Assembly: GCA_012270125.1 (NCBI GenBank)
Contig: JAAXIY010000064.1
Location: forward strand, 32,295-96,294
Origin: Paracoccaceae bacterium
GTDB lineage: Bacteria; Pseudomonadota; Alphaproteobacteria; Rhodobacterales; Rhodobacteraceae
Direction: 5' to 3'
Length of the DNA: 64,000 nucleotides
The notes under the pieces are model-generated. The model searched no databases. It was given only the letters and a program-made list of their open reading frames with translations, and had not been told where the DNA came from. Positions within the stretch are counted from its first letter, which is position 1; each line of letters opens with the position of its first letter. Shown one piece after another: positions 1 to 8,602 of this stretch. A program made the translations under genes and the position numbers.

Positions 1-1
1 A

Positions 2-91
2 ATTCATAAGGTTAATTTAAACGACTGGCCTTTGCTCGCTTCAGGAAAGACAGATTTAAGAAGTTTGAAAAGTCGATTTCATGACCAGTAA
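2..91 (+). CDS. 3' end of AMP-forming acyl-CoA ligase-like gene (partial)
   Basis: An open frame enters from the left edge and stops with TAA at 89-91. Its last residues include WPLLASGKTDLRSLKSRF, which resembles the C-terminal lysine motif (xxGKxDxxxL) of AMP-forming acyl-CoA synthetases; the lysine is the adenylation residue in that family. The frame overlaps the start of the thiolase-like gene by 11 bases, so the two are probably co-transcribed and translationally coupled. Only 29 residues are visible, so the substrate cannot be inferred and the family call rests on this one motif. Confidence 0.6.
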   Translation: MHKVNLNDWPLLASGKTDLRSLKSRFHDQ

Positions 92-1196
92 ACAGGTTTT
101 TATAATTGCAGGCAAGCGGAGTGCAGTAGCTCCACGTTTAGGAGCATTCAAATCACTGACCTATTATGAATTAGCAGCTCAGGTAGTTGGAGATGTTTTA
201 AAAGAAGCAAAAATAGATAAGTCCGCAGTTGATGAACTTATAGTTTCAAATGCGTTAGGTGCTGGTGGAAATCCTGCTCGTATGGTTAGCTTAGAAGCAA
301 AATTAAGTCTCTCAGTGGGTGGAGTATCAATTGATCGGCAATGTTGCGGTGGATTAGATGCAATAAGTATTGGTGCTGATCTCATAAAAAATGGTCATGC
401 GGAAATTGTGGTTGCTGGAGGCGTGGAAAGTTACTCAAAGCGCCCGGTAAGATTACATCCTGAAAACTCTGATCAACCACTAGTCCAATATGATAGGCCA
501 GCTTTCGCCCCCGCTGGTTTCAATGATCCTGACTTAGCTGAAGCCACGGCAAACCTCGCTAAAAAGTTTGGGATCAGTAAAAAAGAGCAGGACGAATGGA
601 GTATTAATAGCCATTTGAAAGCACTTAAATCCCAAAACATTCTCAGATCTGAAATAACGCCAATCTTAAATCAAAAAAATGACTTATTTACTCGAAAACT
701 AAATCAAAAAATTTGTGACCGAGCCCCTGTATTATCAGATACAATTACCCACGCCAACAGTGCAATTGAGGCTGATGCCGCTGCCTTTCTTGTTTTAGTA
801 TCAGAGCGGTTTTTAAAAAATAAAATTCAAAAAGGAGCCGAGGTTTTAGGATATGCAAAAAGTGGGGTCCTTCCTGAAGAAACTCCCTTGGCGCCAATTG
901 GGGCAATAAAAAAACTTTTAGATCAAACAGGAATAACTTTATCAAAAGTAACTTTTATAGAACTTATGGAGGCTTATGCAGCACAAGCTATATTATGTAC
1001 GCGTGAATGTAATCTTGATTTGAACAAAATTAATATAAGGGGAGGAGCTCTTTCTCGAGGTCATCCAATCGGTGCGTCAGGTACTATATTAGCAGTTCGT
1101 TTGTTTAATGAAGTTATAAATGTACCTGGAACTCTTGGAGTTGCGTCAATAGCTGCAGCTGGTGGTATTGGTTCAGCCATGATGTTAAAGTCTTAA
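81..1196 (+). CDS. Thiolase-family protein lacking the C-terminal catalytic cysteine
   Basis: 371 residues with thiolase architecture. The acyl-carrying cysteine lies in the QCCGGLDAI block (C88/C89) and the GGALSRGHPIGASG block carries the conserved histidine (about H328). The C-terminal CxGGGxG motif of ordinary thiolases reads AAAGGIG here, so the second catalytic cysteine is alanine at about residue 358. The protein may therefore be a degradative thiolase variant, an SCP2-like acyltransferase or a non-condensing relative rather than a normal acetyl-CoA acetyltransferase. It overlaps an upstream acyl-CoA ligase tail, suggesting that the ligase activates the acid and this protein acts on the acyl-CoA. 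Its last 4 bases overlap convergently with bioY. The fold is confident; the reaction is not. Confidence 0.8.
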   Translation: MTSKQVFIIAGKRSAVAPRLGAFKSLTYYELAAQVVGDVLKEAKIDKSAVDELIVSNALGAGGNPARMVSLEAKLSLSVGGVSIDRQCCGGLDAISIGADLIKNGHAEIVVAGGVESYSKRPVRLHPENSDQPLVQYDRPAFAPAGFNDPDLAEATANLAKKFGISKKEQDEWSINSHLKALKSQNILRSEITPILNQKNDLFTRKLNQKICDRAPVLSDTITHANSAIEADAAAFLVLVSERFLKNKIQKGAEVLGYAKSGVLPEETPLAPIGAIKKLLDQTGITLSKVTFIELMEAYAAQAILCTRECNLDLNKINIRGGALSRGHPIGASGTILAVRLFNEVINVPGTLGVASIAAAGGIGSAMMLKS

Positions 1197-1738
1197 TGTC
1201 TGGCTATTATACTTTCGGGGCGCGCTTTAAATATCGCACTAGTAACGATTGTTGCAAGTGTCACCTTTAAAATATCGCCAGGAAGATAGACAGAAACAGC
1301 TACGATTGCTGCGTTTAGTGACATCCCAGCATTAATCATCATTCCAATAAGGCCGGGAATATACAGTACGACTATGCCTCCCACTATGGAAGAAAGGGCG
1401 ACAGAAATTTGTATATCTACAGATTTAGTTTTTTCCATAAGCCAGCCAGTGATATACGCTGCAAGGGGAAACCCTACTATAAAACCTGCAGATGCCCCGG
1501 CGAGCAGGCCAATCCCACCTCTTCCACCAGCTAATAACGGTAAACCGACTAATGTTAAAAGAATAAATAATAATGCTGCTAAACCGCCTTTTTTTGAACC
1601 TAGAATGGTTCCACAAAGCATCACACCTAAACTTTGTGCGGTTATGGGTACTCCGGAAGCCAAGGGGAAAGCAGGTACCAATCCAAGTACAGCGATCAAA
1701 GCGGCAAATAAGGCAACTAGAACACTTGTTTTTTCCAT
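1193..1738 (-). CDS. bioY: BioY biotin transporter, substrate-binding S component
   Basis: 181-residue hydrophobic protein with about six membrane segments and BioY-family sequence, including a glycine-rich GLPLLAGGRGGIGLLAGASAG stretch in the middle (about residues 64-84) that typically contributes to biotin binding. BioY binds biotin in the inner membrane and works alone or with the BioM ATPase and BioN permease, both encoded just upstream here. Its start codon overlaps the bioN stop in a TAATG junction, indicating translational coupling. It is the last gene of the three-gene minus-strand operon. Both the family and the context agree. Confidence 0.93.
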   Translation of the reverse strand: MEKTSVLVALFAALIAVLGLVPAFPLASGVPITAQSLGVMLCGTILGSKKGGLAALLFILLTLVGLPLLAGGRGGIGLLAGASAGFIVGFPLAAYITGWLMEKTKSVDIQISVALSSIVGGIVVLYIPGLIGMMINAGMSLNAAIVAVSVYLPGDILKVTLATIVTSAIFKARPESIIARH

Positions 1739-2352
1739 TAATCGTCTCGCTTCTTTATTCCACCTCTAGCGCGAAGAGCTTCTGACACATGATCGGCGTC
1801 ATCTAAAATTGATATCGCTAGAGGTACTGAAATTCTCCAAAAACCTCGTTTAGTCGATCTGGCTGATTGCGCAAGCATTAAATTCCTAGCTCTTTGATAA
1901 AGTATTGGGATTGACCTAACAAAAAGGCCTATCGTTATAGATACGGCATGTGGGTTTGCCCCAAATACTTTAAGACTAGATGAATATCTTTGAATTACTA
2001 AAATTATATCATGCACTTTGCTCGTCATTAAAAAAAGGTTTGCGAGTAAAAATGCGGAAATAAGACGAAAAATAAGGGTTATACCTTTATCTAAATGATC
2101 TAAATAGAAATGCCATAGAGCCAGAACGACCACAAAAGGAATAGTAATTTTTAGCTGGTAAAATCCTGCCCAAAGAAATTTTAGCCCTCCTACAAAAAAA
2201 TAGATTAGCAGGAGCACCAAAAATATACTGAACATTATAATTGGACTCGTTATAAAAAATAAAGTTGCGGCGATAGAGCAGGTAAAGATTATCTTTTTAT
2301 GAACAGACACTTCATCTAATTTTGTGCTGTGAGATGAAATATTATGGAACAT
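1738..2352 (-). CDS. bioN: BioN, energy-coupling factor transmembrane (T) component
   Basis: 204 residues with four to five hydrophobic segments and the EcfT/CbiQ-type coupling motifs near the C-terminus: an AQSARS segment and ALRARGG, the two Ala-Arg-Gly-like helices that contact the ATPase. In ECF transporters this subunit transmits ATP-driven movement to the substrate-binding BioY. The gene starts in a TAATG overlap with the bioM stop and ends in a TAATG overlap with bioY, so the three subunits are probably made in step. I saw no BioR-type TTAT-N2-ATAA box in the short region upstream of bioM. Confidence 0.88.
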   Translation of the reverse strand: MFHNISSHSTKLDEVSVHKKIIFTCSIAATLFFITSPIIMFSIFLVLLLIYFFVGGLKFLWAGFYQLKITIPFVVVLALWHFYLDHLDKGITLIFRLISAFLLANLFLMTSKVHDIILVIQRYSSSLKVFGANPHAVSITIGLFVRSIPILYQRARNLMLAQSARSTKRGFWRISVPLAISILDDADHVSEALRARGGIKKRDD

Positions 2353-3074
2353 TAAATATTCTTTTCACGGTATTTATACATGGCATCTTGATATTTTTTT
2401 ATAACACCTCTTGGTGTGCCATCAGCTTGAACACCGCCTTCATCTATCCAGATTAATCTTTCATAGTTTTCAAATGTTTCTGGAACATGGGAAACAAGAA
2501 CGACTGTTTGATTTAAAGGCCTTAGGTATTCTTCCAATTTGCGCTGTGTTGGTATGTCAATGCCAGTAAATGGTTCATCTAATAGTAAGACCTTTGGTTC
2601 CATTAACAAAACTGATAGCAAACAAACCAAGTGTTTCTGCCCTTGAGATAAGGTCGAAATGGATCGATCGAACCACTCAAGTTTATTATATTCTTTTAAA
2701 CAAGCGTTTACTTTGAAGTCAGCTTCATTTTTGCTTAGACCTAGTTGGGTTAAACCAAATCGAAGTTCTTCGCCAACAGTTGGGAAAATGATTTGATGAT
2801 CCGAGTTTTGAAAAACAATGCCAACCTTTTTAATCGCTTCTTTTCTGTCTTTTGCAACTTCGACCCCATCTATAAAAATTTTTCCATTATTTAGTTTTTG
2901 TAAGCCAGCCATAGCGCGTAAAAGTGTTGTTTTGCCCGAACCGTTACGACCTATAAACCCAACCCTTTTCTCGCTAATAGAGAGACTTAAATTTTCTAAT
3001 ATTTTCTCCTCCCCATTAAAAACAGAGGCTGAGTGAATTTCAATTTCTGCTGAATTATTTGGGGTAATTTCCAT
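2352..3074 (-). CDS. bioM: BioM, energy-coupling factor ATPase for biotin uptake
   Basis: 240-residue ABC ATPase. Visible motifs in order are Walker A GRNGSGKTT (about 42-50), Q-loop VFQN (about 88-91), signature LSQGQ (about 142-146), Walker B KVLLLDEP (about 161-168) and switch histidine in VSHVPE. The length fits an EcfA ATPase. It is the first gene of the operon bioM-bioN-bioY, and the BioY partner identifies biotin as the substrate. No biotin biosynthesis genes appear in the window. Confidence 0.9.
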   Translation of the reverse strand: MEITPNNSAEIEIHSASVFNGEEKILENLSLSISEKRVGFIGRNGSGKTTLLRAMAGLQKLNNGKIFIDGVEVAKDRKEAIKKVGIVFQNSDHQIIFPTVGEELRFGLTQLGLSKNEADFKVNACLKEYNKLEWFDRSISTLSQGQKHLVCLLSVLLMEPKVLLLDEPFTGIDIPTQRKLEEYLRPLNQTVVLVSHVPETFENYERLIWIDEGGVQADGTPRGVIKKYQDAMYKYREKNI

Positions 3075-3148
3075 TTGTCCATCTTCTTAGAGTGGAAAAC
3101 AAAACATCTATTAAGTTTTAATGCTTCTATTAAACAGAATTCGAAGTT

Positions 3149-3739
3149 TTAGATAATAAGAACCTGTGTGCCAACTTCTGTCATTTCGAATAATTCTGCA
3201 ATATGCTGGTTGTAAAGACCAATACATCCGTTTGATGATCGGCGCCCTATTTTTCTTGTGTCATGGGTGCCATGAATTCGGAAATATGTCCAACTCAGAT
3301 ATAGAGCGTGTGTTCCCAAGGGGTTTTCAGGTCCTGGGCCTATGAAATCAGGCCACTCTGGATTTCTTATTTTCATAGCAGGAGTGGGTCTCCAGCTTGG
3401 GCCTTCAACTTTTTTGGTTACTTTGGTTCTACCAGTTTTAATTAAGTCATCAGACATCGGAACTGACGATGGAAATAAACGATAAATTTGTTCGTCTGAT
3501 GACCAGAAGTGCAATGCCCTAGAAGAAATATCAACTAAAATGGCACCTCTTTTGAGTGTTTTAAAATATGGTTTCCAATTTAAGGCTCTAAAACTAGAGA
3601 CATTGTGTCTTATGTTTTCTGAAATTTCTTTTTCTATTTCTGTTGTGTTGTCTTGGTTTACATTTGATAGAGCAAGGCTTGGAGCACACAAGGATGCGCC
3701 TGAGACTCTCAAAAAATTACGGCGATTAATTTTTATCAT
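3149..3739 (-). CDS. L,D-transpeptidase (YkuD) with Tat-like signal
   Basis: 196 residues. The N-terminus has a twin-arginine signal of the form RRNFLRVSGA followed by a short hydrophobic stretch, so Tat export to the periplasm is likely. The YkuD catalytic signature HGTHDTRKIGRRSSNGCIGL is complete, with H156 and nucleophile C172. Such enzymes form 3-3 peptidoglycan cross-links or attach proteins to peptidoglycan; which one applies here cannot be told. It is transcribed away from the adjacent CAP-domain lipoprotein, beyond which lies a second YkuD protein. Confidence 0.9.
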   Translation of the reverse strand: MIKINRRNFLRVSGASLCAPSLALSNVNQDNTTEIEKEISENIRHNVSSFRALNWKPYFKTLKRGAILVDISSRALHFWSSDEQIYRLFPSSVPMSDDLIKTGRTKVTKKVEGPSWRPTPAMKIRNPEWPDFIGPGPENPLGTHALYLSWTYFRIHGTHDTRKIGRRSSNGCIGLYNQHIAELFEMTEVGTQVLII

Positions 3740-3843
3740 AGAAAAACCTTAATTGTGTTCTTAGTATTTTAATGCAAGAAAGTTGTAGGCTCAATTGGAA
3801 ATATTGGGTTGGCTAGATAAAAAAAGCATAGGTGCGGGACGTT

Positions 3844-4356
3844 ATGCTAAAGTTTATGATTTCGATTTTAATATCAGCCTTTTTATTAGGCTGTGCTCCT
3901 CAAGAAATACAAATGGCATCGGATGGAAAACCAGTGCCTAAAATTTATGATATGCGCGCTCAATCAACGGCCCAAATACAGTTCCGGATGCTTGATGCTG
4001 TAAATGTTTTAAGGTCTAGCCGGTCTTTACCAAGTTTGCAGTTGAATGCTAGGCTAAATGCAGCGGCAGCAACGCATTCTCGTGATATGTCAGTTCAAAA
4101 CCGTCCTTGGCACTTTGGATCTGATGGGTCCTCGCCATTAGACAGAGCTAGGCGTCTGAGCTATGCTGGAGATTTTCTAGGGGAAGTAATTTCTGAAACA
4201 TTTGAGAATGAATTAGATACTCTATCTGCTTGGATGGAAAATAAAAACACAAGAGCGGTAATTTTAGATCCAAACGCACTTGATTTAGGTTTCTCTTGGT
4301 ATCAGGAGCCAAGTGGAAAAATTTGGTGGACCCTGGTTGTAGGGGGGCAAGCTTAG
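3844..4356 (+). CDS. CAP/SCP-domain lipoprotein
   Basis: 170 residues from the ATG at 3844; an in-frame GTG at 3832 would add four residues. The N-terminus is a lipoprotein signal with lipobox LLGC, so lipidation at that cysteine and membrane anchoring are expected. Residues from about 45 onward match the bacterial CAP superfamily: MLDAVNVLRSSRSLPSLQLN, then ATHSRDM and WHFGSDG, which supply the two conserved histidines, and a late WWTLVVGG strand. The function of bacterial CAP lipoproteins is mostly unknown, with proposals in envelope maintenance. It sits between two YkuD genes, which suggests a cell-wall role. Confidence 0.85.
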   Translation: MLKFMISILISAFLLGCAPQEIQMASDGKPVPKIYDMRAQSTAQIQFRMLDAVNVLRSSRSLPSLQLNARLNAAAATHSRDMSVQNRPWHFGSDGSSPLDRARRLSYAGDFLGEVISETFENELDTLSAWMENKNTRAVILDPNALDLGFSWYQEPSGKIWWTLVVGGQA

Positions 4357-4360
4357 GTGT

Positions 4361-4858
4361 TCACGGTAGAATAAAAATGGGCGTTCCAATATCGATAGCG
4401 CTATAAATTTCATCCATTTCATGGTTGCGTATCGCTATGCAACCAAACGTCCAATCGCGTTTCCACCATTTTGGTGACTTATCTCGGCCATGAATAAATA
4501 TGTCACCACCAGGTGATTTTCCTAGCCTTGCAGCTTCCCTTTTGTCGGTTTCATTAGGGTAAGAAATTCCCAAAGATAAATAGTACTGACTATTTGGGTT
4601 CTTACGGTCTATGTAATATTTACCCTCTGGTGTTTTCCCATCACCTTCAAATTTTTTGTCGCCTTTGGGTGAAAAACCCAATCCAATGCGATATCTGCGT
4701 AGTACCTTTTCTCCACTAAAAAGATACATTTTTCGGTCTGATTTTTTGACTACAATAGAAGTAATTGGCTCTTTGATTGCAGCTGTACTGTTTGCCCAAG
4801 AGGAAACAGCACTTAAAAAAGAAAAGATAACTGTAATCAGGATTAATTTTATTTTCAT
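4361..4858 (-). CDS. Secreted YkuD-family protein (L,D-transpeptidase or amidase-like)
   Basis: 165 residues with a Sec signal peptide (cleavage likely after SSWAN, about residue 23). The YkuD domain follows: a KSDRKMYLF beginning, a TPEGKYYI block and the catalytic signature HGRDKSPKWWKRDWTFGCIA with H123 and C140. This short form resembles the YafK/ErfK-type group; members include both peptidoglycan cross-linking enzymes and enzymes that release lipoprotein from peptidoglycan, so the reaction is uncertain. It ends 5 bases from the convergent CAP lipoprotein gene. Confidence 0.88.
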   Translation of the reverse strand: MKIKLILITVIFSFLSAVSSWANSTAAIKEPITSIVVKKSDRKMYLFSGEKVLRRYRIGLGFSPKGDKKFEGDGKTPEGKYYIDRKNPNSQYYLSLGISYPNETDKREAARLGKSPGGDIFIHGRDKSPKWWKRDWTFGCIAIRNHEMDEIYSAIDIGTPIFILP

Positions 4859-4969
4859 TTGTATTTTGACTGCTCTTTTTCTTCTTTATTAGCTTAAGAT
4901 TTTAATGTTCAGCAACAGAATTCTTGATAAAATTTGTTAAAGGTGCAAGCTGATGCTCAAAGTTTTCAT

Positions 4970-6799
4970 TTATCGCGATTTCAAAAACCCACCAGATTGG
5001 TGATGCCAGAGCTCAGAATACAAGCCGCCCCTTGATAAAAGAGACTCGTGGTCTCCATCCTCTACGATTTCACCTTTATCCAGAACAAGTATTCGATCCA
5101 TCTGTGCAATTGTTGACAACCTATGAGCGATGGCAATTACAGTCTTTCCCTTCATCATATTTTTCAAAGTATCTTGAATTTGGGTTTCGATTTCACTGTC
5201 TAGAGCGCTGGTAGCTTCATCTAAAAGTAGAATAGGGGCATTCTTTAGAATTACTCGAGCTAATGTTATTCGTTGGCGTTGCCCCCCAGACAATTTAATT
5301 CCGCGTTCTCCAACTTGAGCATCGTATCCTTTTCGTCCATATTCATCCTGCAGATTTAAAATAAAATCATGGGCGTGTGCCTTTTTTGCTGCTGCAATGA
5401 TTTCATGTTCGGTAGCATTTGACTTTCCATAGCAGATATTTTCGCGAATGGATCGGTGGAGTAGACTACTATCTTGTTGAACCACTCCAATGTTCTTATG
5501 AAGACTATCTTGGGTAACACGAGCGATATCTTGACCATCTATATGAATTTCCCCAGCTTCTACGTCATAGAATCGCAGAATTAACTTCAATAAAGTAGAT
5601 TTGCCAGCTCCAGATCGTCCGACTAATCCAACCTTCTCATTTTCTCTAAAAGTGACGTTTAATTTATTCAAACCTCCCGATTTGAGGCCATAATGATGGC
5701 TTAAACTTTTTACTTCGATTTGAGCTTTTGTAATTTCCAAAATATTAGCATTTTCGTGATCTCTTAGTTTGATTGGATCAGCCAAAGTACCCATTCCCTC
5801 TTGAATGACTCCAAGTTCTCTAAAAAATGAAGATATTGCCCACATAATCCAACCCGTCATAGCATTTAAACGAATTGCTAAGGCTGATGCAGCTGCGATA
5901 GTTCCTGCTGTAGCTTCGCCGATATACCAAAGAAAAATTGAAACTCCGATCAAACTAATAGTTAATAAACCGTTCAGAATATTTAGACCAAAGTCCATTA
6001 TTGTATATAAACGCATCTCCTTGGCAAAAGTTTGACGAGTTTGTTCGATGGCTGCCTTTGCACTATCTAATTCTTGGTTTTGATACGCAAATAATTTTAC
6101 CGAGTGAATATTGGTATAAGTATCAACAATTTGACCATTTAGATTAGATCTAGCATCTGAAGATGCTTTGGATGCTGGGCTAATATTCCGGACGACCCAA
6201 ACTATTAAACAAAGGTATAATAAAAACCAAACTGCCATGGGAAGCATAAGTCGAAAATCTACGCTGTTAAGTAAAATTAGCCCTCCAAAAACATAAGCTA
6301 GTGAATATCCCAGAGCGTCAAATACTTGGAATACGACTTCTCCTGCCGATCTTGGAGTTTGCATGACCCTGTTAGCAATCCTTCCAGCAAAATCATTCTC
6401 AAACCAACCAATTGATTGTCGCAAGACATGTTTGTGAGCTCGCCACCTAAAAAGGGTGGCGACGTTAACCATTAAGGTATTATTAATTAATAATACATCT
6501 AGGGCAAAAATAAGTGGACGGACTACAAGAACAAAAACTATTGCCCATATAAAAAAATTAGAATGGTTTTCAAAAACATCGCTGGGATCACCGCTTACAA
6601 TATCAATAATCCAGCCCAATAAATAAATAAGATAAATTTCGCTTGCAGCAGCTAATGTGGCAACAACACCAGTTATAGCAAATACACCTACAAAAGGCTT
6701 TGTATAATCCATCAAAAATGAACGAATAGTATTTGGTGGATTGTATAGCTCTTTGTATTTGGAAAATGGGTCAACTAAATTTTCGAAAAAACGGAACAT
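4970..6799 (-). CDS. ABC exporter, fused membrane and ATPase domains
   Basis: 609-residue half-transporter of MsbA/multidrug type. Residues about 35-340 hold six membrane segments. The ATPase domain follows with Walker A GRSGAGKST (about 394-402), signature LSGGQRQR, Walker B ILLLDEATSALD and H-loop IAHRLSTI. It should work as a homodimer exporting lipids or hydrophobic compounds across the inner membrane. It stands alone, separated from its neighbours by about 40-110 bases, so context gives no substrate. An MsbA-like role in lipid export is possible but not shown by the sequence. Confidence 0.88.
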   Translation of the reverse strand: MFRFFENLVDPFSKYKELYNPPNTIRSFLMDYTKPFVGVFAITGVVATLAAASEIYLIYLLGWIIDIVSGDPSDVFENHSNFFIWAIVFVLVVRPLIFALDVLLINNTLMVNVATLFRWRAHKHVLRQSIGWFENDFAGRIANRVMQTPRSAGEVVFQVFDALGYSLAYVFGGLILLNSVDFRLMLPMAVWFLLYLCLIVWVVRNISPASKASSDARSNLNGQIVDTYTNIHSVKLFAYQNQELDSAKAAIEQTRQTFAKEMRLYTIMDFGLNILNGLLTISLIGVSIFLWYIGEATAGTIAAASALAIRLNAMTGWIMWAISSFFRELGVIQEGMGTLADPIKLRDHENANILEITKAQIEVKSLSHHYGLKSGGLNKLNVTFRENEKVGLVGRSGAGKSTLLKLILRFYDVEAGEIHIDGQDIARVTQDSLHKNIGVVQQDSSLLHRSIRENICYGKSNATEHEIIAAAKKAHAHDFILNLQDEYGRKGYDAQVGERGIKLSGGQRQRITLARVILKNAPILLLDEATSALDSEIETQIQDTLKNMMKGKTVIAIAHRLSTIAQMDRILVLDKGEIVEDGDHESLLSRGGLYSELWHHQSGGFLKSR

Positions 6800-6842
6800 T
6801 ATTTCATATCTTTTGGATCTTAATTGACGAATTATTTTTCAA

Positions 6843-7997
6843 TCATGTGATAGTTGATAATAACTCTTGTTTATTTAGCGTAAAATCAGATTCAATCCAT
6901 TTTTGTTCTAAAAGTTTAAGCATTTTTCCTAATTTGGGCCCGGAAAAATATTCTGCTAAGTCCGAAGATTTAATTGGGAATTCTACTGCGGATCCTAGTT
7001 TTATTTGACTGAGTATATCTTTGCTGAACTCTGTGCCCTGTAGGCTCGCCCTCACAAGAATGATATCTAACGCTAGTTTCTCGCTATAGCGATAAGACAA
7101 CTCGGCAGCGCCTTTCGGGCCCTCAGCTTCGTCTCTTAAAATTTTATGAGTGTTGGCTGTTTTGTTTGAAAATCTTAAGTGTAATTTCAAATTGTCTTCT
7201 GTATAAGCCGCAAGTCGTCTAGTAGCGCAAGGGGAGATTTCATGTCTGTTTTCGATGTCTTGTAAGGTAGCAAGACAATTGAAGTAATAGGTGTGAAAAA
7301 CTTTAGAAATGATATTTGTTTGTTCCATTAGTAAAATAGAAAAAATGAGATTAGGGGCGGCAAATAATTTAAAGATTTCATCACTTTTCCTTTCTGCTGA
7401 TATTGTGTCCAACCCATCCCGTAAGTCGCTCAGTGCTGAAATTTCTATCTCAAGAAACTTTTTGTTTGTACTGAATAATGCGGCAAAGCGAAAAAATCTT
7501 AAAATACGTAAATAGTCCTCTTTTATTCTTTCATAAGGATCTCCAATGAAGGTTATCCGCTTTTCTTCTATGTCGGTGAGCCCGCCCAGAGGATCTAAAA
7601 TTGTCCCATCTTGCTCACAATATATAGCGTTTATGCTGAAATCGCGTCTTTTTGCATCTTCTGTGAGAGATTTCGAAAACTTTACTTTAGCTTTTCGTCC
7701 ATCGGTTTCAATGTCCTCTCGAAAAGTGGTAATTTCGTAGCTCTGTTGATCAGCTACTACTGTGACTGTTCCATGATCGATGCCCGTCGGGATAGCTTTT
7801 AGCCCCGCCTTTTTCATAATTTCCAAAACTTTTTTCGGGTGAGCACTAGTAGCTATGTCAACATCAGTTGTCTTAAGGTTAAATAGAGTATCCCTCACAC
7901 AACCACCTACAAAGTAAGCTTCATGCCCATCGGAGATTAATATTTCCATAATCGACTGAGTAGACGGTTTTCTTAGCCAGTTAGCAGATATTTTCAT
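6843..7997 (-). CDS. CCA tRNA nucleotidyltransferase / poly(A) polymerase family
   Basis: 384 residues from the ATG at 7997; a longer in-frame start exists but would run deep into the upstream Nudix gene, while this ATG forms an ATGA overlap with its stop. The nucleotidyltransferase head is clear: GGCVRDTLF, then the metal-binding DVDIAT pair, and the RRDFSINAI motif typical of the class II enzymes that add CCA to tRNA 3' ends. The alphaproteobacterial gene is usually annotated as CCA-adding enzyme. The Nudix-CCA gene order is common in Rhodobacterales. A poly(A) polymerase activity cannot be excluded from sequence alone. Confidence 0.88.
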   Translation of the reverse strand: MKISANWLRKPSTQSIMEILISDGHEAYFVGGCVRDTLFNLKTTDVDIATSAHPKKVLEIMKKAGLKAIPTGIDHGTVTVVADQQSYEITTFREDIETDGRKAKVKFSKSLTEDAKRRDFSINAIYCEQDGTILDPLGGLTDIEEKRITFIGDPYERIKEDYLRILRFFRFAALFSTNKKFLEIEISALSDLRDGLDTISAERKSDEIFKLFAAPNLIFSILLMEQTNIISKVFHTYYFNCLATLQDIENRHEISPCATRRLAAYTEDNLKLHLRFSNKTANTHKILRDEAEGPKGAAELSYRYSEKLALDIILVRASLQGTEFSKDILSQIKLGSAVEFPIKSSDLAEYFSGPKLGKMLKLLEQKWIESDFTLNKQELLSTIT

Positions 7998-8602
7998 TGG
8001 CTTAATGCTCTTGATAAATTTAGCAAGATTCTGGCAGTCGCTCCCCAAATATAATAGGGACCATATGGAACTACGTAGTAACTTCTTTGCGATCCATTCC
8101 ATTTTCTTGTCTTAATTGAGAAGTTTTTTTCATTTAAAATGTACTCGTACGGCACTGTAAAAATTTCATCTACTTCACCTTGCCTTAGTGTTTCACTGAA
8201 AGGTTGATTAATCAGACCTAAATAAGGCGTTATGACAAAACCGGTTGCGGTTCTGTGTGATGGAAGAGATGCAATTATCTCTACATTTTTTGGATTTAAA
8301 CCGACTTCTTCTTGTGTTTCTCGAAGGGCAGTTTCTATTGGACTGCTGTCGATTTGATCTTTTTTACCTCCTGGAAATGCTATCTGTCCTGGATGGTTTT
8401 TAAGACTGTTCGATCTTTTTGTTAGTAATATTTCAAGATCTTTTTTAAAAGTCAAAATTGGAATTAACACACTTGCTTCAAGAAAATTGAATTTTTGATC
8501 TAAGTTCATATCTGGATTTAAATCAAAATCGGAAGAGCAAGAGCCATATTTTACAAGATTAGACTTAATATTCGTTATGTGGCGGCTTTTATGATTTTCC
8601 AT
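7994..8602 (-). CDS. Nudix hydrolase, CoA pyrophosphatase type
   Basis: 202 residues from the ATG at 8602; a TTG seven codons upstream is less likely. The Nudix box is complete and extended at the front (GGKKD, then RETQEEVGL), with the flanking LLTKRSNSLKNHPGQIAFPG segment that characterises NudL-like CoA diphosphatases. These cleave CoA or oxidised CoA to 4'-phosphopantetheine and 3',5'-ADP. It overlaps hslO by 14 bases upstream and the CCA-enzyme gene by 4 bases downstream, so hslO, this gene and the CCA gene form one operon. Confidence 0.85.
   Translation of the reverse strand: MENHKSRHITNIKSNLVKYGSCSSDFDLNPDMNLDQKFNFLEASVLIPILTFKKDLEILLTKRSNSLKNHPGQIAFPGGKKDQIDSSPIETALRETQEEVGLNPKNVEIIASLPSHRTATGFVITPYLGLINQPFSETLRQGEVDEIFTVPYEYILNEKNFSIKTRKWNGSQRSYYVVPYGPYYIWGATARILLNLSRALSQ

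Noticed and set aside
1374..1769. 131-codon open frame antisense to bioY/bioN
   Set aside because: It mirrors conserved BioY codons and has no recognisable domain; a shadow frame.
3075..3148. BioR-type operator before bioM
   Set aside because: No TTAT-N2-ATAA palindrome is present; only AT-rich sequence.
7998..8102. Longer N-terminus for the CCA-enzyme
   Set aside because: It would lie inside the Nudix gene; the ATGA junction at 7997 fits better.
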